A stretch of 64,000 nt of DNA. It comes from Montifringilla adamsi (lineage: Eukaryota; Chordata; Aves; Passeriformes; Passeridae). Of the stretch, positions 40,693 through 53,325 are shown piece after piece (position 1 is the first letter of the stretch; each line of letters starts with the position of its first letter). The translations under genes and the position numbers were made by a program. The notes beneath the pieces were generated by a model. That model had not been told where the DNA came from. It saw only the letters and a program-made list of their open reading frames with translations, and did not search any database. Location of the stretch: the NCBI GenBank assembly GCA_017590115.1, contig JAGGNK010006559.1, positions 8,111,784 to 8,175,783 of the forward strand. Reading direction: 5' to 3'.

Positions 40693-42570
40693 GATTTTGT
40701 CTTATAGGTGTGAGGGGATTTGAGGACGTAAGAAAACTGCTTTCAGTGGACATAAAGAGTTTTTGTTTAGGGGTCACACTCAGTTCTCCAGAATTGTACA
40801 TTAAGTCACCCTCTTTGAATTGGAAGCTTACAACAGTATTGCGTCTTCTGAGAAATGACACTTCAAATAAAGCTGTATTAAAGTGCTGTTGAATGATAAG
40901 GACACAATGGATAGCTCTCTGCCAAAATTACCTTGAGACAAATAATAAACCAGGCCCTACTTGTGTATAATTATTTTTGAATAAATGTATCATTTGAAGA
41001 GTGTAGTTTTGTTTAAAAAGCTGAAATTTTGTTTGGCTGATAGGAGTCCAATGCACCTATTTTTCTGAAAGTCTTGTCCAGAACAACGATTCATAGAAAC
41101 AAAATTTTTCTCACACAAATAAACTAACTCTAAACTATATTTTCTCATGAATAAATTGTGTTTGTCTTGTTAATTTGTAAATAAAACCAAACTGCAAGTT
41201 TGTCTCTCACTGGCATACCAATGTTTTCAGGGGAATTAATTCCCCTGGGTGCCTTTATCAGATTTGTTCGCTTTATTCCTGAACATGAGGTTCAGTTCAA
41301 AACAATAACAAGAGAGAAGGAATTTTTCTTCTTTGGTTTTGCAGTAAGCGACTGGGAAATGTTTTGTTGCCACAGGCATGTGAAGTTCTGTGGACCCTTC
41401 CAAATGAAACATTGATTGTAGCATTGCCTGTGATCTTCAAAGGACTGAATGTTCCTTTCAGGCTTATTAGCTTCTGGTAGAATCCAAAATGAATTTTTTT
41501 TTGTCCCAAAGTTAAGGTACAATTCTCTCTCCTAAACATTTAAAGCTGGGCACATGAAGGGAAGTTCCAAAGTCTGAGAAATGTCTTAATTTTCACATGT
41601 TAGTATATCAGGGGAGAATTTCAATAGTGACTTCAGCACAATACAATGAAAGCTTCAAAACTCGTGGCTTAAAGAATCTGTTCAACAAGAAACATAGGTA
41701 AACATATGGAGACATTGGTATGTGAGACAAAGAAACTTGCTTGGACAGTGGACAACTAAAATGCAAGTAAAAATTTACAGGCAATTAGGACATAATGCAT
41801 AGAGACTTACCCATCTGCTAGCATGCAAGAAATGCAAGCAGACTGAAAAATTAAAATCTTTCTAGCAGCTTTTTTATTCAAATATATTTTATGTTCTTCC
41901 TGACTCTTTCCTCCCAGGAAGGGAATATTTTCAAAAGAATGCTTAATTTAATCATAAATAGTGCAAACTGAAATAAAAGTTTACATGTGTATTTTGAATT
42001 CTATATCGATTCCTTACATAACCCCCAGGCTCAGCTTGAGATGCAATATTGTAGACACAGATTTCAGCTGTATTGCAAAAGCACGGGATCACTTATTACA
42101 AATTTACATGGTGAACATGGCCAAGCCTGTTTTCTCTAACACAAAAATGGAGAAAAATAAGCAGTTTTCATGATTTGCAACCTGTCTGCAGCCTTTTCCC
42201 AGTCTTGCTGGTTGTCTGTGTATTAGACACAGAGTATAACAGTAAGAGCCATCAAGTGTCTACTCCAGTTTAAAGACATTACCCTGAACTGTAAGTTTGG
42301 CTGTTGCTCAGGCATCGTGACAGGAACAGATGTTTTGGGATATTGATTTGAGTGCATCCACAGATGAGTCCAGGTAGGCTACAGAGAACAGGCACTTCAT
42401 CTCTGGTAAGATGAGGTGGGAACCACTTCCAGACAGTGCTTGATCTCATGGCAATCTGAGGTTCAATGCCAGTGACTGCAGAAATATTTTTAAGTCAAAG
42501 AAAACAGTGTGGGATAAAACCTACCAAAATGTTACTGCCTAGGTGTTGACTTCTTGTTTTAACAAGCTAG

Positions 42571-43183
42571 GTGGAAAAAAATCCTTACTGGTCCATAACC
42601 TGCATAACCACAGCTGCTATGTGTTTTGTAGATAAATGGTGGCTGGAGGATGGTGCTGGGAAAGGGAGTGGGATAATTTGGGGAAGAATGGGCAAATGGG
42701 TTACTGGAGAACAGTTTGCTCTGCCTTTGAAGGAGGGCTCAGAGGAACACGATCAAAGGTGTGTCCATGGGATGGATTTTGTTTGGCAAGGTAGAAGCCC
42801 AGGTCCTCATTGCAAAGCAAAGCAAAAAAAAATGGCAGTGCAGGGGTGGGAGCTGGTCTCTGTCTCCTGGGCTCCATGAGTGACCACTGCCTCTTTCCGC
42901 TTTCTTTCAGCCTGGGGATGCTGCAAAGGGAGGCTGGCACCAGCCAGTCCCTGAAACTTTTCTGTGGGTGAAGGCAGTCGGATGAGGGCTGAAGGCAGCC
43001 AGGTCTAACCACACCTGCCAGGACTACCCTGAGCTGCCACTGGCTGGTGTGGTGGAAGAGTGCAGTAGCTGGTGGCACCACCCAAGGTCTGCTGTAGCCA
43101 CGACCTTGTCCATCCCCTGCTTTCACAAGGATACCTTTCCAAGCCCTAACTGCCAGCATCTCCATGAGAGGAGTCCTTATCAA
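42571..43183. other. GC-rich patch with overlapping open frames, coding status doubtful
   Basis: A + strand frame of 102 codons (42571-42879) and a - strand frame of 160 codons (42701-43183) overlap in sequence richer in GC than its surroundings. Neither product shows a signal peptide, membrane segment or a family I recognise, and base composition alone can open such frames. It may be an old repeat or a lncRNA exon. Confidence 0.3.
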
Positions 43184-44972
43184 AGGACTTTTTATAGAAT
43201 TTCAATAGTATTTTTTACTGCTGAATTTCTGATTTTGACATGAGTCTCTCTTGAGTGCTCCTCATGTGGGGCTAAATGTTTGGTGCTCTTTAATGATTAT
43301 TTCTCCATGTTTAGGTGTTATAAGGTATGGATAATTTTATTATAAGAATCATTTACATTTGGAGAGCTCATTGTGAATGTGGAGTCTTTGCATGTGTAGA
43401 GTTAGAGTAGTCTTCCTTACAGGAGGCATTGACTTCTAACATGGTGGAAGCTTCTTATCTCTCCTAACTAAGTCTGCTTTAGGAGAGCAGATGGAAAATA
43501 ATGTTTTGAGGGAAGGAACATTTGGCTCATAATTCATGCATTGCAGAGTTAATGTAGGTGCTGCATTAATCACAGTTTTCTTTCCAATATTTTTAATAAT
43601 TTTAAAATTCATCATTTGTGAGCACAGGGCACTGCAGTACTGTAGATGTTTTGTTTTGCCTTTTCTTTAGCATTGTGTGTTTCTTTTCTTTCCCCTCCCC
43701 AATTCTAACAGTCATTTCTTGCTGTGCAACTTTACCTTTATTCTGCTATTTGATGCAAATGAAAAAATTCTTATTAAAATAAAATACGTGATGTCTGAGC
43801 TCTCTTCTAAACTTGTATTTTATAGATAAGCCTTTTTATTTTTTTGCAATAAATGCATAGGTTTGAAAAATTTTCATTTTACTATCTCTTTTCCAATTGA
43901 TTTTTGTAGGTCTGTAGAAGCTTTCAGGTTTATGGTCCTTTATTGAACCCAAGATAACCTGAATTCATATGGTTTGTCCATATTCCATACTCTTGAAATT
44001 CTCTTACTGCTTCTCTGTGGCACAGCTGACTTCCTTGGAAGTCAGGGAAGAAGACTTCCTTGAATTACTGTGAAGTTAATTCCTCACCATATGCTCTGGA
44101 CTGCTTCAGGATGTTTTACTACTGAAAGCCATTCTGCCTTAAAGTTTTGTGAGCTCCATATTATTTTGGCAGGAGCAATTAAAAATTTTCTCACAAGGGT
44201 TTCTAAATTACAACCTGCTTTGTAGCATCCTGCCAGACTGGATAGTTGCTTCCTTACCTGGGTGGCTGACTTCCTTGGAGGTGTTTGAATTTTATCTCTG
44301 GTATTATGTTTTTTGAATTCTTTGTTGTAGCATGCCATGGTTGAATCAAAGTGCTTTTCCTATCTGTGGAGCTTATTATTTTATTGAAGAGAACTGGCAC
44401 TGACAAGCTCAGCAATTCTCTTTGCTAGTCCAGGCCTGGCTTAGGAGTTTTAAAATTCAAAACCTGCCTTTGCTGGCACGACAACTTTATGTTGGAAATA
44501 ACACTTCAGTGACTAAAAATAGCTTTTTAATCAAAATATCATATTCTTTTGGACTTACACTCCAAGAGTTGCTTTTGAAACTTAGAGATCACTAATAGCA
44601 TAATTTTAAGGAGATTAGATGATAAAGAAGTGTCTTGAGTTCGCTTTTACAGCAAAGTTACATGTCCATGTTTTCTACTTAACCATATACTTTTATACAA
44701 ATGCATGGTTTAGAAACAAATATTCACTTCATTGCAATTTAAACAACAGAATTTTAAAGTAGTATATGCATTGAATTGAAATTACTGATACAAAATGAAT
44801 TTGCTCATATCTGAGGTAATGCAACATGATGCAGATTTTAGTTTGGATTTTTCTGAAACGACAAAAGATAATTAAGATATTTGTTTAGTTTTTTTCCCTT
44901 GCATGAAAATTATCAGCAGAATTAGCTTAGTGTGAAGATCTAGTTGACAAAGATTTGTGTGCTTACTTATTT

Positions 44973-44978
44973 TTTATT
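44973..44978 (-). promoter_or_regulatory. MC2R: Candidate polyadenylation signal for MC2R
   Basis: AATAAA on the - strand about 150 bases past the MC2R stop codon, in AT-rich sequence. It is a plausible proximal poly(A) signal. Use of this site cannot be judged from sequence alone. Confidence 0.35.
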
Positions 44979-45126
44979 CTGTCTTTGATAACTCTGAAAA
45001 ATCTCTGGCAGTATTCTACAAGCATAGCATTACTTTGGGTGTAATTGTTGGTATTTTTAACTCTTCACACTGATGTTGCACAACACCTCATAAATGCTTC
45101 TATAATTTTCATTTTTGATGAAGTGT

Positions 45127-46086
45127 TCACCAGCTGCAGTTTGACCTGGAACAGTAGAACATCTTCTTAAATGTACTCCGCAATTCTGGGCTTCGGAATG
45201 CAAAAATCATAGGGTTGATGATGGCGTTGCACATGATGAGTGTCCCATTCACATGGAAAATGGACATGTAGCAGGCACAGTAAGGGTTGTGTGGGCAAAA
45301 CCTTGCTAAGAGGATGTGAAGAACAAAGGGGGCCCAACAGCAAAGGAAAACTCCAAGAAAAACAGTCAGCGTGATGGCGCCTTTCATGTTAGTTCTGTGA
45401 TGGACGGTGCTGCTGGGCAGTGAGGCGATCTTTTTGGCATGAGATCGAGCCAGGAGGAACATGTGGATGTAGAGGCAGAGTATGAAAAACATCATCAAAG
45501 GGAACAGGATGGTGAAGGGAATGACTGTTGCTGCTTCGTAGGAGAACAGGGCAATGGCAATGCTGCTGCCGGCACAGAACGCCCAGATGATTGCCAGGAT
45601 AACCAAGGCTCTCCTCAGTGTCATGATATTGTGGTACCGCAAAGCATAGAAGATAGTGATGTATCTGTCTGCTGCAATAGCTAGCAGGCTGAAAATAGAC
45701 CCCAGCAGAGACAGAATGAACATGGAATCCATGGCATCGTCCAGTTTTTTCTCGAAGTCTCCGTGACGTGTCAGGTATCCCATTTTGCACAAAATGATAA
45801 AGATGTTCTCCAGAGTTTTGTACAAGCTACCTAACATGTCTGAAATGGCTAAACTGCAAATGAAGAAGTACATGGGCAAGTGTAAATTCTTATTTCTCAC
45901 AACAGCAATGAGGATAAGTAGATTTTCCAGTATCCCAGCTGCAGCAACAGTGAAAAAAACTTCCTCTGGCACCACAACCTGGGTGCAGTCAGTGATATTT
46001 AATGAAAAATCACTTATGTTTTCGAGGGATGGAATGCTTGTCTGCCCTGGGTGTTTGATGAAGTTGGAAGGTCTCTCAGTGCTCAT
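45127..46086 (-). CDS. MC2R: Melanocortin 2 receptor (ACTH receptor, class A GPCR)
   Basis: Encodes the ACTH-selective melanocortin receptor, which drives adrenal steroidogenesis through Gs/cAMP and in tetrapods requires the accessory protein MRAP. From the chosen start the protein is 319 residues, against 297 in human. The extra length is in the N-terminus, intracellular loop 3 and the tail. Seen: sequons N23 and N30, PEEVFFT before TM1, MC2R-type [19 protein letters not shown] in TM2 with E93, D116/D120 in TM3, DRY at 140-142, [13 protein letters not shown] at 250-254, NPYCACYMS in extracellular loop 3, and [13 protein letters not shown] after TM7. TM7 reads NPMIF (291-295) where human MC2R has DPFIY. 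The ATG at 46086 has A at -3. An in-frame ATG at 46098 adds four residues but has T at -3, and an in-frame TGA precedes a TTG at 46158, so the exon frame closes there. The coding region is uninterrupted. Confidence 0.96.
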   Translation of the reverse strand: MSTERPSNFIKHPGQTSIPSLENISDFSLNITDCTQVVVPEEVFFTVAAAGILENLLILIAVVRNKNLHLPMYFFICSLAISDMLGSLYKTLENIFIILCKMGYLTRHGDFEKKLDDAMDSMFILSLLGSIFSLLAIAADRYITIFYALRYHNIMTLRRALVILAIIWAFCAGSSIAIALFSYEAATVIPFTILFPLMMFFILCLYIHMFLLARSHAKKIASLPSSTVHHRTNMKGAITLTVFLGVFLCCWAPFVLHILLARFCPHNPYCACYMSIFHVNGTLIMCNAIINPMIFAFRSPELRSTFKKMFYCSRSNCSW

Positions 46087-46238
46087 TCTTCTGATCATGG
46101 AAAGAGTGTGCCTTGCTTCTTTTTCAGGTTTGGCTTTATTGTGAAGCTGACCTGTCAATCAGACCATTCTTCTTTTGATCAAGGCTCTGTCCCCATCTGA
46201 GGCAATTTTAAGACTTAACTGAAATGTCTGGAAATTCT

Positions 46239-46255
46239 CCTACAATAAAACATGT
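46239..46255 (-). other. MC2R: Possible 3' splice acceptor upstream of MC2R CDS
   Basis: On the - strand a T-rich stretch ends in TTGTAG (AG at 46241-46240), about 150 bases before the start codon. Mammalian MC2R has a distant noncoding first exon spliced to the coding exon, so an acceptor near here is expected. The pyrimidine tract is interrupted and other AG dinucleotides lie closer to the start, so this assignment is tentative. Confidence 0.35.
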
Positions 46256-47111
46256 AGCAACATAAATATCAAGAAGAAATTGACCACACATATGAGGCAA
46301 AAATAGATATTTGAAATATCATCTGTTGCAGTTTAAAGCACATAGAGAAAACAATTGGATGAAATAAGAGCTGTTCAAGGTTTCACTGAACCTTAAAGAG
46401 AATCAAAGTGTAAATTCTCTTTTAGCTTCAAAGTAATTTTAAAAAATATGTGTAATTTTCTTTACCAATGTGCATTCCACATTTACTGAAACAAATCTTA
46501 CAGACTTGAAGAGTTTGGCAATCTTTACTGGCTCAGTGGTTTGCTTTGAGAAAGCCTGGCAGTTCTCACAAGATTTTCAGCATTATTAGGCACAAATAAA
46601 GCTAATGCCAAGATAAACTCTTGTTCAGAACAATAACATGTTTACCTCCACACAGTTGATGATGTAATGAAATGCCCACAATTTAGATGCGAACATTTGT
46701 AAATACTGATGTATTTAGAGGCATGTAGATGTTAGTGAGAGTCTTCCTTTTCATTTAGATTGAAACTGTCTTTTGATTCCATGAAAGTATTTCTAAGATG
46801 CAAAGTACAACTTTTTCTTCTCTGTATTTTACAGCTATCTAAAACCCCAAATATTATTTTGGTATCAAGATGACGTTGTCCTTTCTCCATAATGATCCTA
46901 ATCTAAACTACATCTAAGCATATAGGACTCCTTCCAAAGGAATAGACTTTTTACTCTTTTCATTAATGTATAAATTTATATGGTAATAATTTAGCTTGGA
47001 TATGACCCATAAAAGATAAGAAAGAGATTTTCTTGTTGTCTTCATAGCCAATCTTGGGAAATACAGATGCAGTTTTGGTATTTAGAAAGTCCCCTTCTTT
47101 ACAGATATATT

Positions 47112-47315
47112 TTCACTGAAAGGGTTGTCAAGAACTGGAACAGGCTGTCCAGAGAACTGGTTGAGTCACCCTCTCATGAGGTATTTAAATGAGGTAAGGA
47201 TGTGACACTTAGGGACATTGTTTAGTGGTGGTCTTGGCAGTGCTGGGTTAATGGCTGGACTGAATGATCTTAAAGATTCTTTTCTAGCCTAAATGAGTCT
47301 AAAATTTCATGATTC
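47112..47315 (+). mobile_element. CR1 LINE 3' fragment
   Basis: Diverged CR1 3' end in sense: AACTGGAACAGGCTGTCCAG, a block around GGTATTTAAATGAGGTAAGG, CTTAGGGACATTGTTTAGTG, GGACTGAATGATCTTAAAGA, and a terminal TTCATGATTC. It lies about 1 kb upstream of the MC2R start codon. Confidence 0.85.
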
Positions 47316-48481
47316 CCCCTCTGTTTTTAAGTTTAAACCAGCTCTCTTTGACACTTTCATATCAGTAAATCTTGAAATTTCTTTGGATATTTGTTCATAA
47401 TCAGGGTTGCTGAATATTATAACACACAGTTACTGTTTCAAAGGGAGAAGTTGACAGTTTCATTTATTTTGTATACAAACAAGCTTGGAGCACCAGTCAT
47501 CACAAATTTGATGAAACTAGATGACTTAAGAGGAAGCATTCAGGAGAGTACCCATATATATCTGAAAACACAGGCTGTGTAGTGTTAAAAATGAACTATA
47601 TTGCACTCCATCATGTGTGGACATTCCCAAAGACAATTAGGCCGGCATCTGTCAGTATGTGATGGAAGGAGTTACTAACAAGAATAAGAAACTTGACAAT
47701 GTCTTTGTAATGATATGTTTTTCCTATTCTCACCTGGAGCTACTGTCACATTAAGTTTAATGATTTCTAATCTAGCACTCTGTTACCAATTTTCACTCTT
47801 TATAGGAAGTCAACACAGACACTTCAGACAAAACTTCATTTCAGTAGGATTTAAACAGGAGAATCAGCAAGCAAACATTTATTAAGTTGCTATTTTCTCA
47901 AAACTGTGTTTCAAGAATGCTTCTTTGCTGATATAGTTGTATTGCTGAAATAATCGACCTGAAAAACATGAAGTATCCTTCACTGAAAATATGTAATATT
48001 ATGAATGGCATAGTATATTACTTCTGCTGCTTATAATTTTATGGTAACTTTTTGTTTTAAGCTAAGAGCAGAGAATTTATAAGGGCTTTGGTGCATTTAC
48101 AATAAATTGAATAATTGCATCAATTAATGTTGCTTTCCAACAATCAATAGAAAGCCAAAAAAAGACTATCTTGTTTCAGAGATTCTCATTACAGCATGAA
48201 TACGTGGCTACTGCACACTATTCTATTAGAGTTCCATCAAAGATCTTGTCCATTATCTCCTTTTCTGATGCTTCAGTGTGGTGCACAGTCACATTTCAAT
48301 CTCAGATATTCCAGACAAATATCTGTGTATTCAGTTTTACTTGGGTCATGAATCCAGTGCTTGATCTGCACGACAGACATTGTATTACACATCTGCAGTA
48401 AGTTCCACAGTTACAGGATTCTTTTCACTGCTACTGACCTACCAGGCAGTGTGCATTGAGTAGTTTAGTGGTTCTAAGCAG

Positions 48482-48796
48482 TGTAGGAACAGGCAGACTA
48501 CACATGGGAGGTAAAGCCGCTGTGAGCATGGTGAGCAACATCAGAAAAATGACTCTGGGTCCCCAGCACCAAGAAGCCCAGGGTGAAGAAGGACCACCAG
48601 GACGCCACTGGATCCATGGGTGGTGACTGTCTTCTGCTTGATTCTCTCTTCCCTCCTCACTTTTTTATATTTCTTTTTATTTCTCTACCTCACACATACT
48701 GTTAAATAAAATCCACACTATTACTTTGGCATATGGTCTTGTGTTCACCTTCACTTGGGCAGAGACATCTTTCAGTAATTGGATCTTAACGGTGTC
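48482..48796 (+). mobile_element. Probable solo LTR of a second endogenous retrovirus family
   Basis: A compact, relatively GC-rich block begins near TGTAGGAACAGG and includes CTCTGGGTCCCCAGCACCAA and GGATCCATGGGTGGTGACTG, then a T-rich stretch, an AATAAA at 48705-48710, and GGTCTTGTGTTCACCTTCAC towards its end. The polyadenylation signal followed by a short R/U5-like tail, and the contrast with AT-rich flanks, fit an LTR. It resembles LTRs I recall from bird genomes, but I cannot name the family. Ends are approximate. Confidence 0.5.
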
Positions 48797-50199
48797 TTAA
48801 AAGGTAATGGGAAAAGAAGACTCTTTGGAGCTTGGATGCATATTTCTACTGTCTACAGAAATTAGAGCTAAGGTCCTTTCACACAAGTATGAAAGATGAA
48901 AAAAAAATTTGCACTTCTGTGTTAATATCAAATTCAGTTTGAATGCATTAAATTTCACCTGCCCTGTCAGTATCTTGCCAGTTTGCTTTGTACTGTCCAG
49001 ATGAAGGGTCCATGCCACTCACTCTCTGAAATACCTCAGATTTATCTTTTGCAGCTACCTGCAAAGTCAACCTTTCCAAGATAGTGCTTACATTTCAAAA
49101 CTATTAAAAATAAGACACAACAATCTTAAATTTTTTTTTTTTAAAAAGCCATATAGAACAATTCTGGTTTTCCTGACAACCAATAGCTGAATTATTTGGA
49201 TTTTACTTTTTTTCAAGTCATTCATGGTCTAAGAATAAGTCTGCCTGACTGTAGCAAGACATGTAAAACAGTCAAAAAGCAATAAATGACAAAGAAAGAT
49301 TCTTAAAATCTGAAACACATTTACATATGTAGCTGTATAACAAAATCAGTAAAAAAATCAACCCATTCTTGTTTAAATTAGATCCTGGATGGAGACAGCA
49401 ACAGCCCAGTAACACTGCATATTCAGAAACATTATTTATCTAGCAGGATGGTATGATGGGCAATGATCCCATTATAGCAACAGTAAAGTCACTAAAAATG
49501 CATGTATTTGTAGTTGCTCCTTATGATGCTCTTGTTGCTTGGAAAGTGTGTTTGCACTGGTTTATATTATACAGCTAAAAGCCAGCTCCAGGATTTCAGC
49601 TTGTGGCAAGGCTGAGAATACCCTTGAAGATGCTGGGAACTCCCAGTGCTGCAGAGCATTAGCCTTGGGCACAAACCATAAATCTCTCCCATGTGTCCTG
49701 TGCCCACTGATAACAAAAATACAAATTTCTCTGCAGTAGAAATACAATGACTTAGCATCTGGAAGGTCTGGGAATAATAGGTCTGCTCTTGAATTTTTTT
49801 TTAATTGCATGAAAACTTAATTCACTGAATAAATAAATAAAACATTTCCCTTGATGCCAAAACATTAAATAAACTGGCCAGATCAGCTGCAATAGCAATA
49901 AAAGTAATTTCAGCTGTGAACTATAATGAGACGATATGGTTAAAAAATTATATACCTTAAATACTGTATAATTTCCCAGGGATTTTTTTTTGCATCTATT
50001 ATTATTTTAATAGCAAACCATATTTCCTGTTATCATAGAAACCCCAAGATGTATTTACTCTCTTAATAGCTGTTAGTAAATAAAACCTGAAAGGGTACTG
50101 GGTAGTTTCTTTGGCTTTAGGACTGCACAAACCAGCTGTGATAATGAGCCAGTTATGTAGAGGCAACGATTTCTTTCCAGAACCATGAAATGTATGAAT

Positions 50200-50226
50200 T
50201 CCTGGTTCTAAAAAAAAGAACCAGGA
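50200..50226. repeat. 10-bp hairpin with A7 loop
   Basis: TCCTGGTTCT and AGAACCAGGA are exact reverse complements separated by seven A residues. Confidence 0.8.
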
Positions 50227-53200
50227 TTTTTTTTTTAAGTAATTTTGCAGGAATGGAACAGAATAAAGGGTTTGTGTATCAGACACAGTGTAAACAGTAT
50301 ATTTCACAATCCACTCAGGGTATAAATAGGTGCTCATTTGTCACTAGAAATGCCATAACCTTCCCTCAGTCCCCCAAAGTCTCCAATGTATTAGCACTTG
50401 GTTCTATGCCTTTATCTCTAGTTAGATCCAAAGCTTAATCACTTGGACACCTGATAATCCGTTCAGTTTGGTTCCCCTTGCCTGGTGCAGTTTAGAATGA
50501 CCTCCTTTGTCTGAAAATGCCAGCCAAAGTTCCATGGACAGGAGAAATGTATTTTTTCAGTCACCCGTGTTCAGCTGTTGCAATTTTGTATCAAGACACA
50601 CTTGACAAAAAACTAGTGACAAATACCTTTTAGCTCGTTTTTAGCTTTTCTGGGAGTACCAAGCATTTAAGAAGGAAACAACGCACTCAAAAACATGGAT
50701 GTGGAGGCTTAGCTTTTAAAGCTGTAAAACAAGAAGATGGCAACCTTTTTTCCCCTCTTTTTTTTTGTCTTTAGTAGGTAGGCAATGGCTTTCACGGGGA
50801 CAAGAAGGGCTGGGCCTGTTTATAGGCATGTGAGTTATGAGGACAGGATGATCCCTATGTGTGCCAATGGGAATTTCTTTTTGTCTGCCAGCCTGGCTTA
50901 ACCCTCAACAAGTAGGTAAGTGAAAAAAACACATCAAGCCTGATCCTGCCTTGCCCTGCACCTCGTATGGTTCTTTACAGTCATTAGAAGTAATTGTGTC
51001 TGTAAAAAATACAGACTCCTAAGGGGTCTCTCACCTTCTCTACTTCCTGTAGCTTTTCTGTCTGTCTCATAGTACTGAAAATATCTCACTCACTTCTAGG
51101 TTGACCATGCTTAAAGTACCTCAGCATAGCCTGTACAAAAAAATCCCAAACAGAAACCTGCCTGCTTGAGGCACAGTAGCAGATCATGAGTGAAACATCC
51201 TCAGCTGTAATTGTTAAACTCTTGGGAAATAGTTTCCTCAAATGACCTTGATTTTAAATCTCTCACCATTTATTCAGCAGACCTAAATGGTGCAGGAAGC
51301 ATCCAAGAAAGTTGCTAAAATTTAGTGGCAGCACAGTTCTTTGATATTGTCTAAGTATTGTTCCTTTATATGGGAATCCTTCTGAGAGCATTCGTATTGC
51401 CCATCAGTAACTGAGACGGTAAAAATGATGCACATCTGATGACTTTCTTTCATATAAAACTAAGAAAGTTTATATTTTAATATAGGCATTATATGTTAAA
51501 AACTGTTCAGCAAACACTGAGCAAAGCAGTGGCTGTGATCGCAAAAGAGTGACAGCATTAATTTCCATCCTTCAGAAATCAGAATTTTTCACTTCTGAAT
51601 GTGAAACATCTCAGTTGCTGGCATTAAGATGGAACAAAAAGACCTCTTTCCAGGGAAAGAACATGAGTTTCTCCTGCTTACTGCTGTAGGTACAGCTAGG
51701 AAAAAGTACCATGTGGTCACATTTCAGTGTTCAGTTGCTAGAACTTGTATCTTCTCATCAAAGTAAACATATTTCATGTGAAAAACCAATTTACACTAGA
51801 ATAGAGTACTGGTGGCTTTGATAGAATAATTTTCCTTCTAAGTATTTTTATTCTGTTTTCTTTTATTTTTTAAAATTACAATGTAGGTAAAAAAATATCA
51901 AATAAGAGTATGTGGAAACAGTGAGAAAAATTTGAGATGCTAAGATACCTGGATCTTCATCACACAATCTTTTGAAATTTTATTAACAACTGCAATTAGT
52001 ATCCGTGCTGTATTAGGAAACTTATTCTTTTGCTTTGATCTCCCTCTAGTGTTCAAGAAAATAGTGTCAGCCAGGTATTAATGACTGATCAGAGCTATTC
52101 TAATTATTCACGAGTGGACATTATATAACATTGTGTTTCCTAATCTGGAGTTAATGAACTGTTATCAAGCCTAGATAAACTTTTTTTGTGTAAAGTTTTT
52201 CATTGCCATGGGTCTTGGTGATTTACTGCACCAGGATAGTGAGTGTACGTCCCCTATGATTTCAGTGTCGCTACTTTCTTAGAAATAACTTCACATTGAT
52301 AGAGATGGCACTTTTTAAAGAAAAGAACAAAAAATGGAAGTGTATATGTATACAAGCTAAAAACATAAAAAAATATTGTTGCATCTAAAGCTGTGCATGT
52401 ACCAATTGGGTTAACTACCACCAAAATTTCACTCACATGATTACAACTGTGACTTCCTTTTAAAAATACTTTCTAGAGTGAAATTAAGGGGCAAATCATA
52501 CTTGCTGAAATTTTAAATGCATGACATGTATGTATATGTTGAAGAGACTTCTTTTTTCCTGACTTTGAAAACAGCATAAAAGCATTTTCTGACCAAATCA
52601 TAAACTGAACAGACTGGAGATCTTGCAAAGATTACAGCTGAAAAAAATTTGAATGTTTGGTTTATTTATGGATACTTCTGTTTCTTTTTTCCTTAAGATC
52701 AGCACCAAGGTAATACAATTATGTGTTTGTTTTATGAATAAGGAAAAATCAGGAAAGATTTTCTTATTAATATTTAAGGCTAGCTATATTCACTATGCCA
52801 TGATTTTGTTGCAAAAAAAAAAAGGTAATAAGGCATCTAAGCTATAGAGAAACAAACTGGTCAGGACTACTTCTCTCTCTATCATGTGAGTGTAGCTTCC
52901 TGCAAAACATGCATAGCTCTGGGTGTTTCAGCAAAGATACTGGAAGCAAGTAAAGTAAAAAGGATTAAAAAAGGATTGACTGAGCTCTTAATGTCCTTAA
53001 CAAAATAAATCTTTGCAGTAGCAGAGAGGAAAAAGCAATTATTTTGGATACTTATGAATGGAAAGACAAGAAACTTTAAAAAGGCAGAAAGAAAAAGAAA
53101 TTAAAGCTGAAAGCTCAGGAAACATTTTCTAATTGATTAAATCTTTGTGGCAGTATCATTTTTCACATACAATTTCCAGCTATGCTGTTAGCTGAGGTAC

Positions 53201-53275
53201 CTGGAACTAAAAAAAGCTGCATAAAATGTTGGAGGTTATATAAAGACTCTTGTTTTGTCACAAAGCATAAACACA

Positions 53276-53325
53276 GAATGTTCACAAAGTCATTAGTGAA
53301 CTTTATTTCACAAAGTCTTTAGTGA
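53276..53325. repeat. Imperfect tandem repeat of about 26 bp
   Basis: CACAAAGTCATTAGTGA is followed by CACAAAGTCTTTAGTGA. Two copies. Confidence 0.75.

Larger units (their letters stand above)
31556..45126. other. Intergenic DNA between the receptor genes
   Basis: Contains simple repeats at 32641, 33007, 34811 and 40635 and a GC-rich patch at 42571-43183. The last few hundred bases are the likely MC2R 3'UTR. No other gene recognised. Confidence 0.65.

Noticed and set aside
46087..46158. Extension of MC2R to a TTG at 46158
   Set aside because: TTG is not a normal vertebrate start. It appears only because the frame opens after a TGA, and ATG codons lie at 46098 and 46086.
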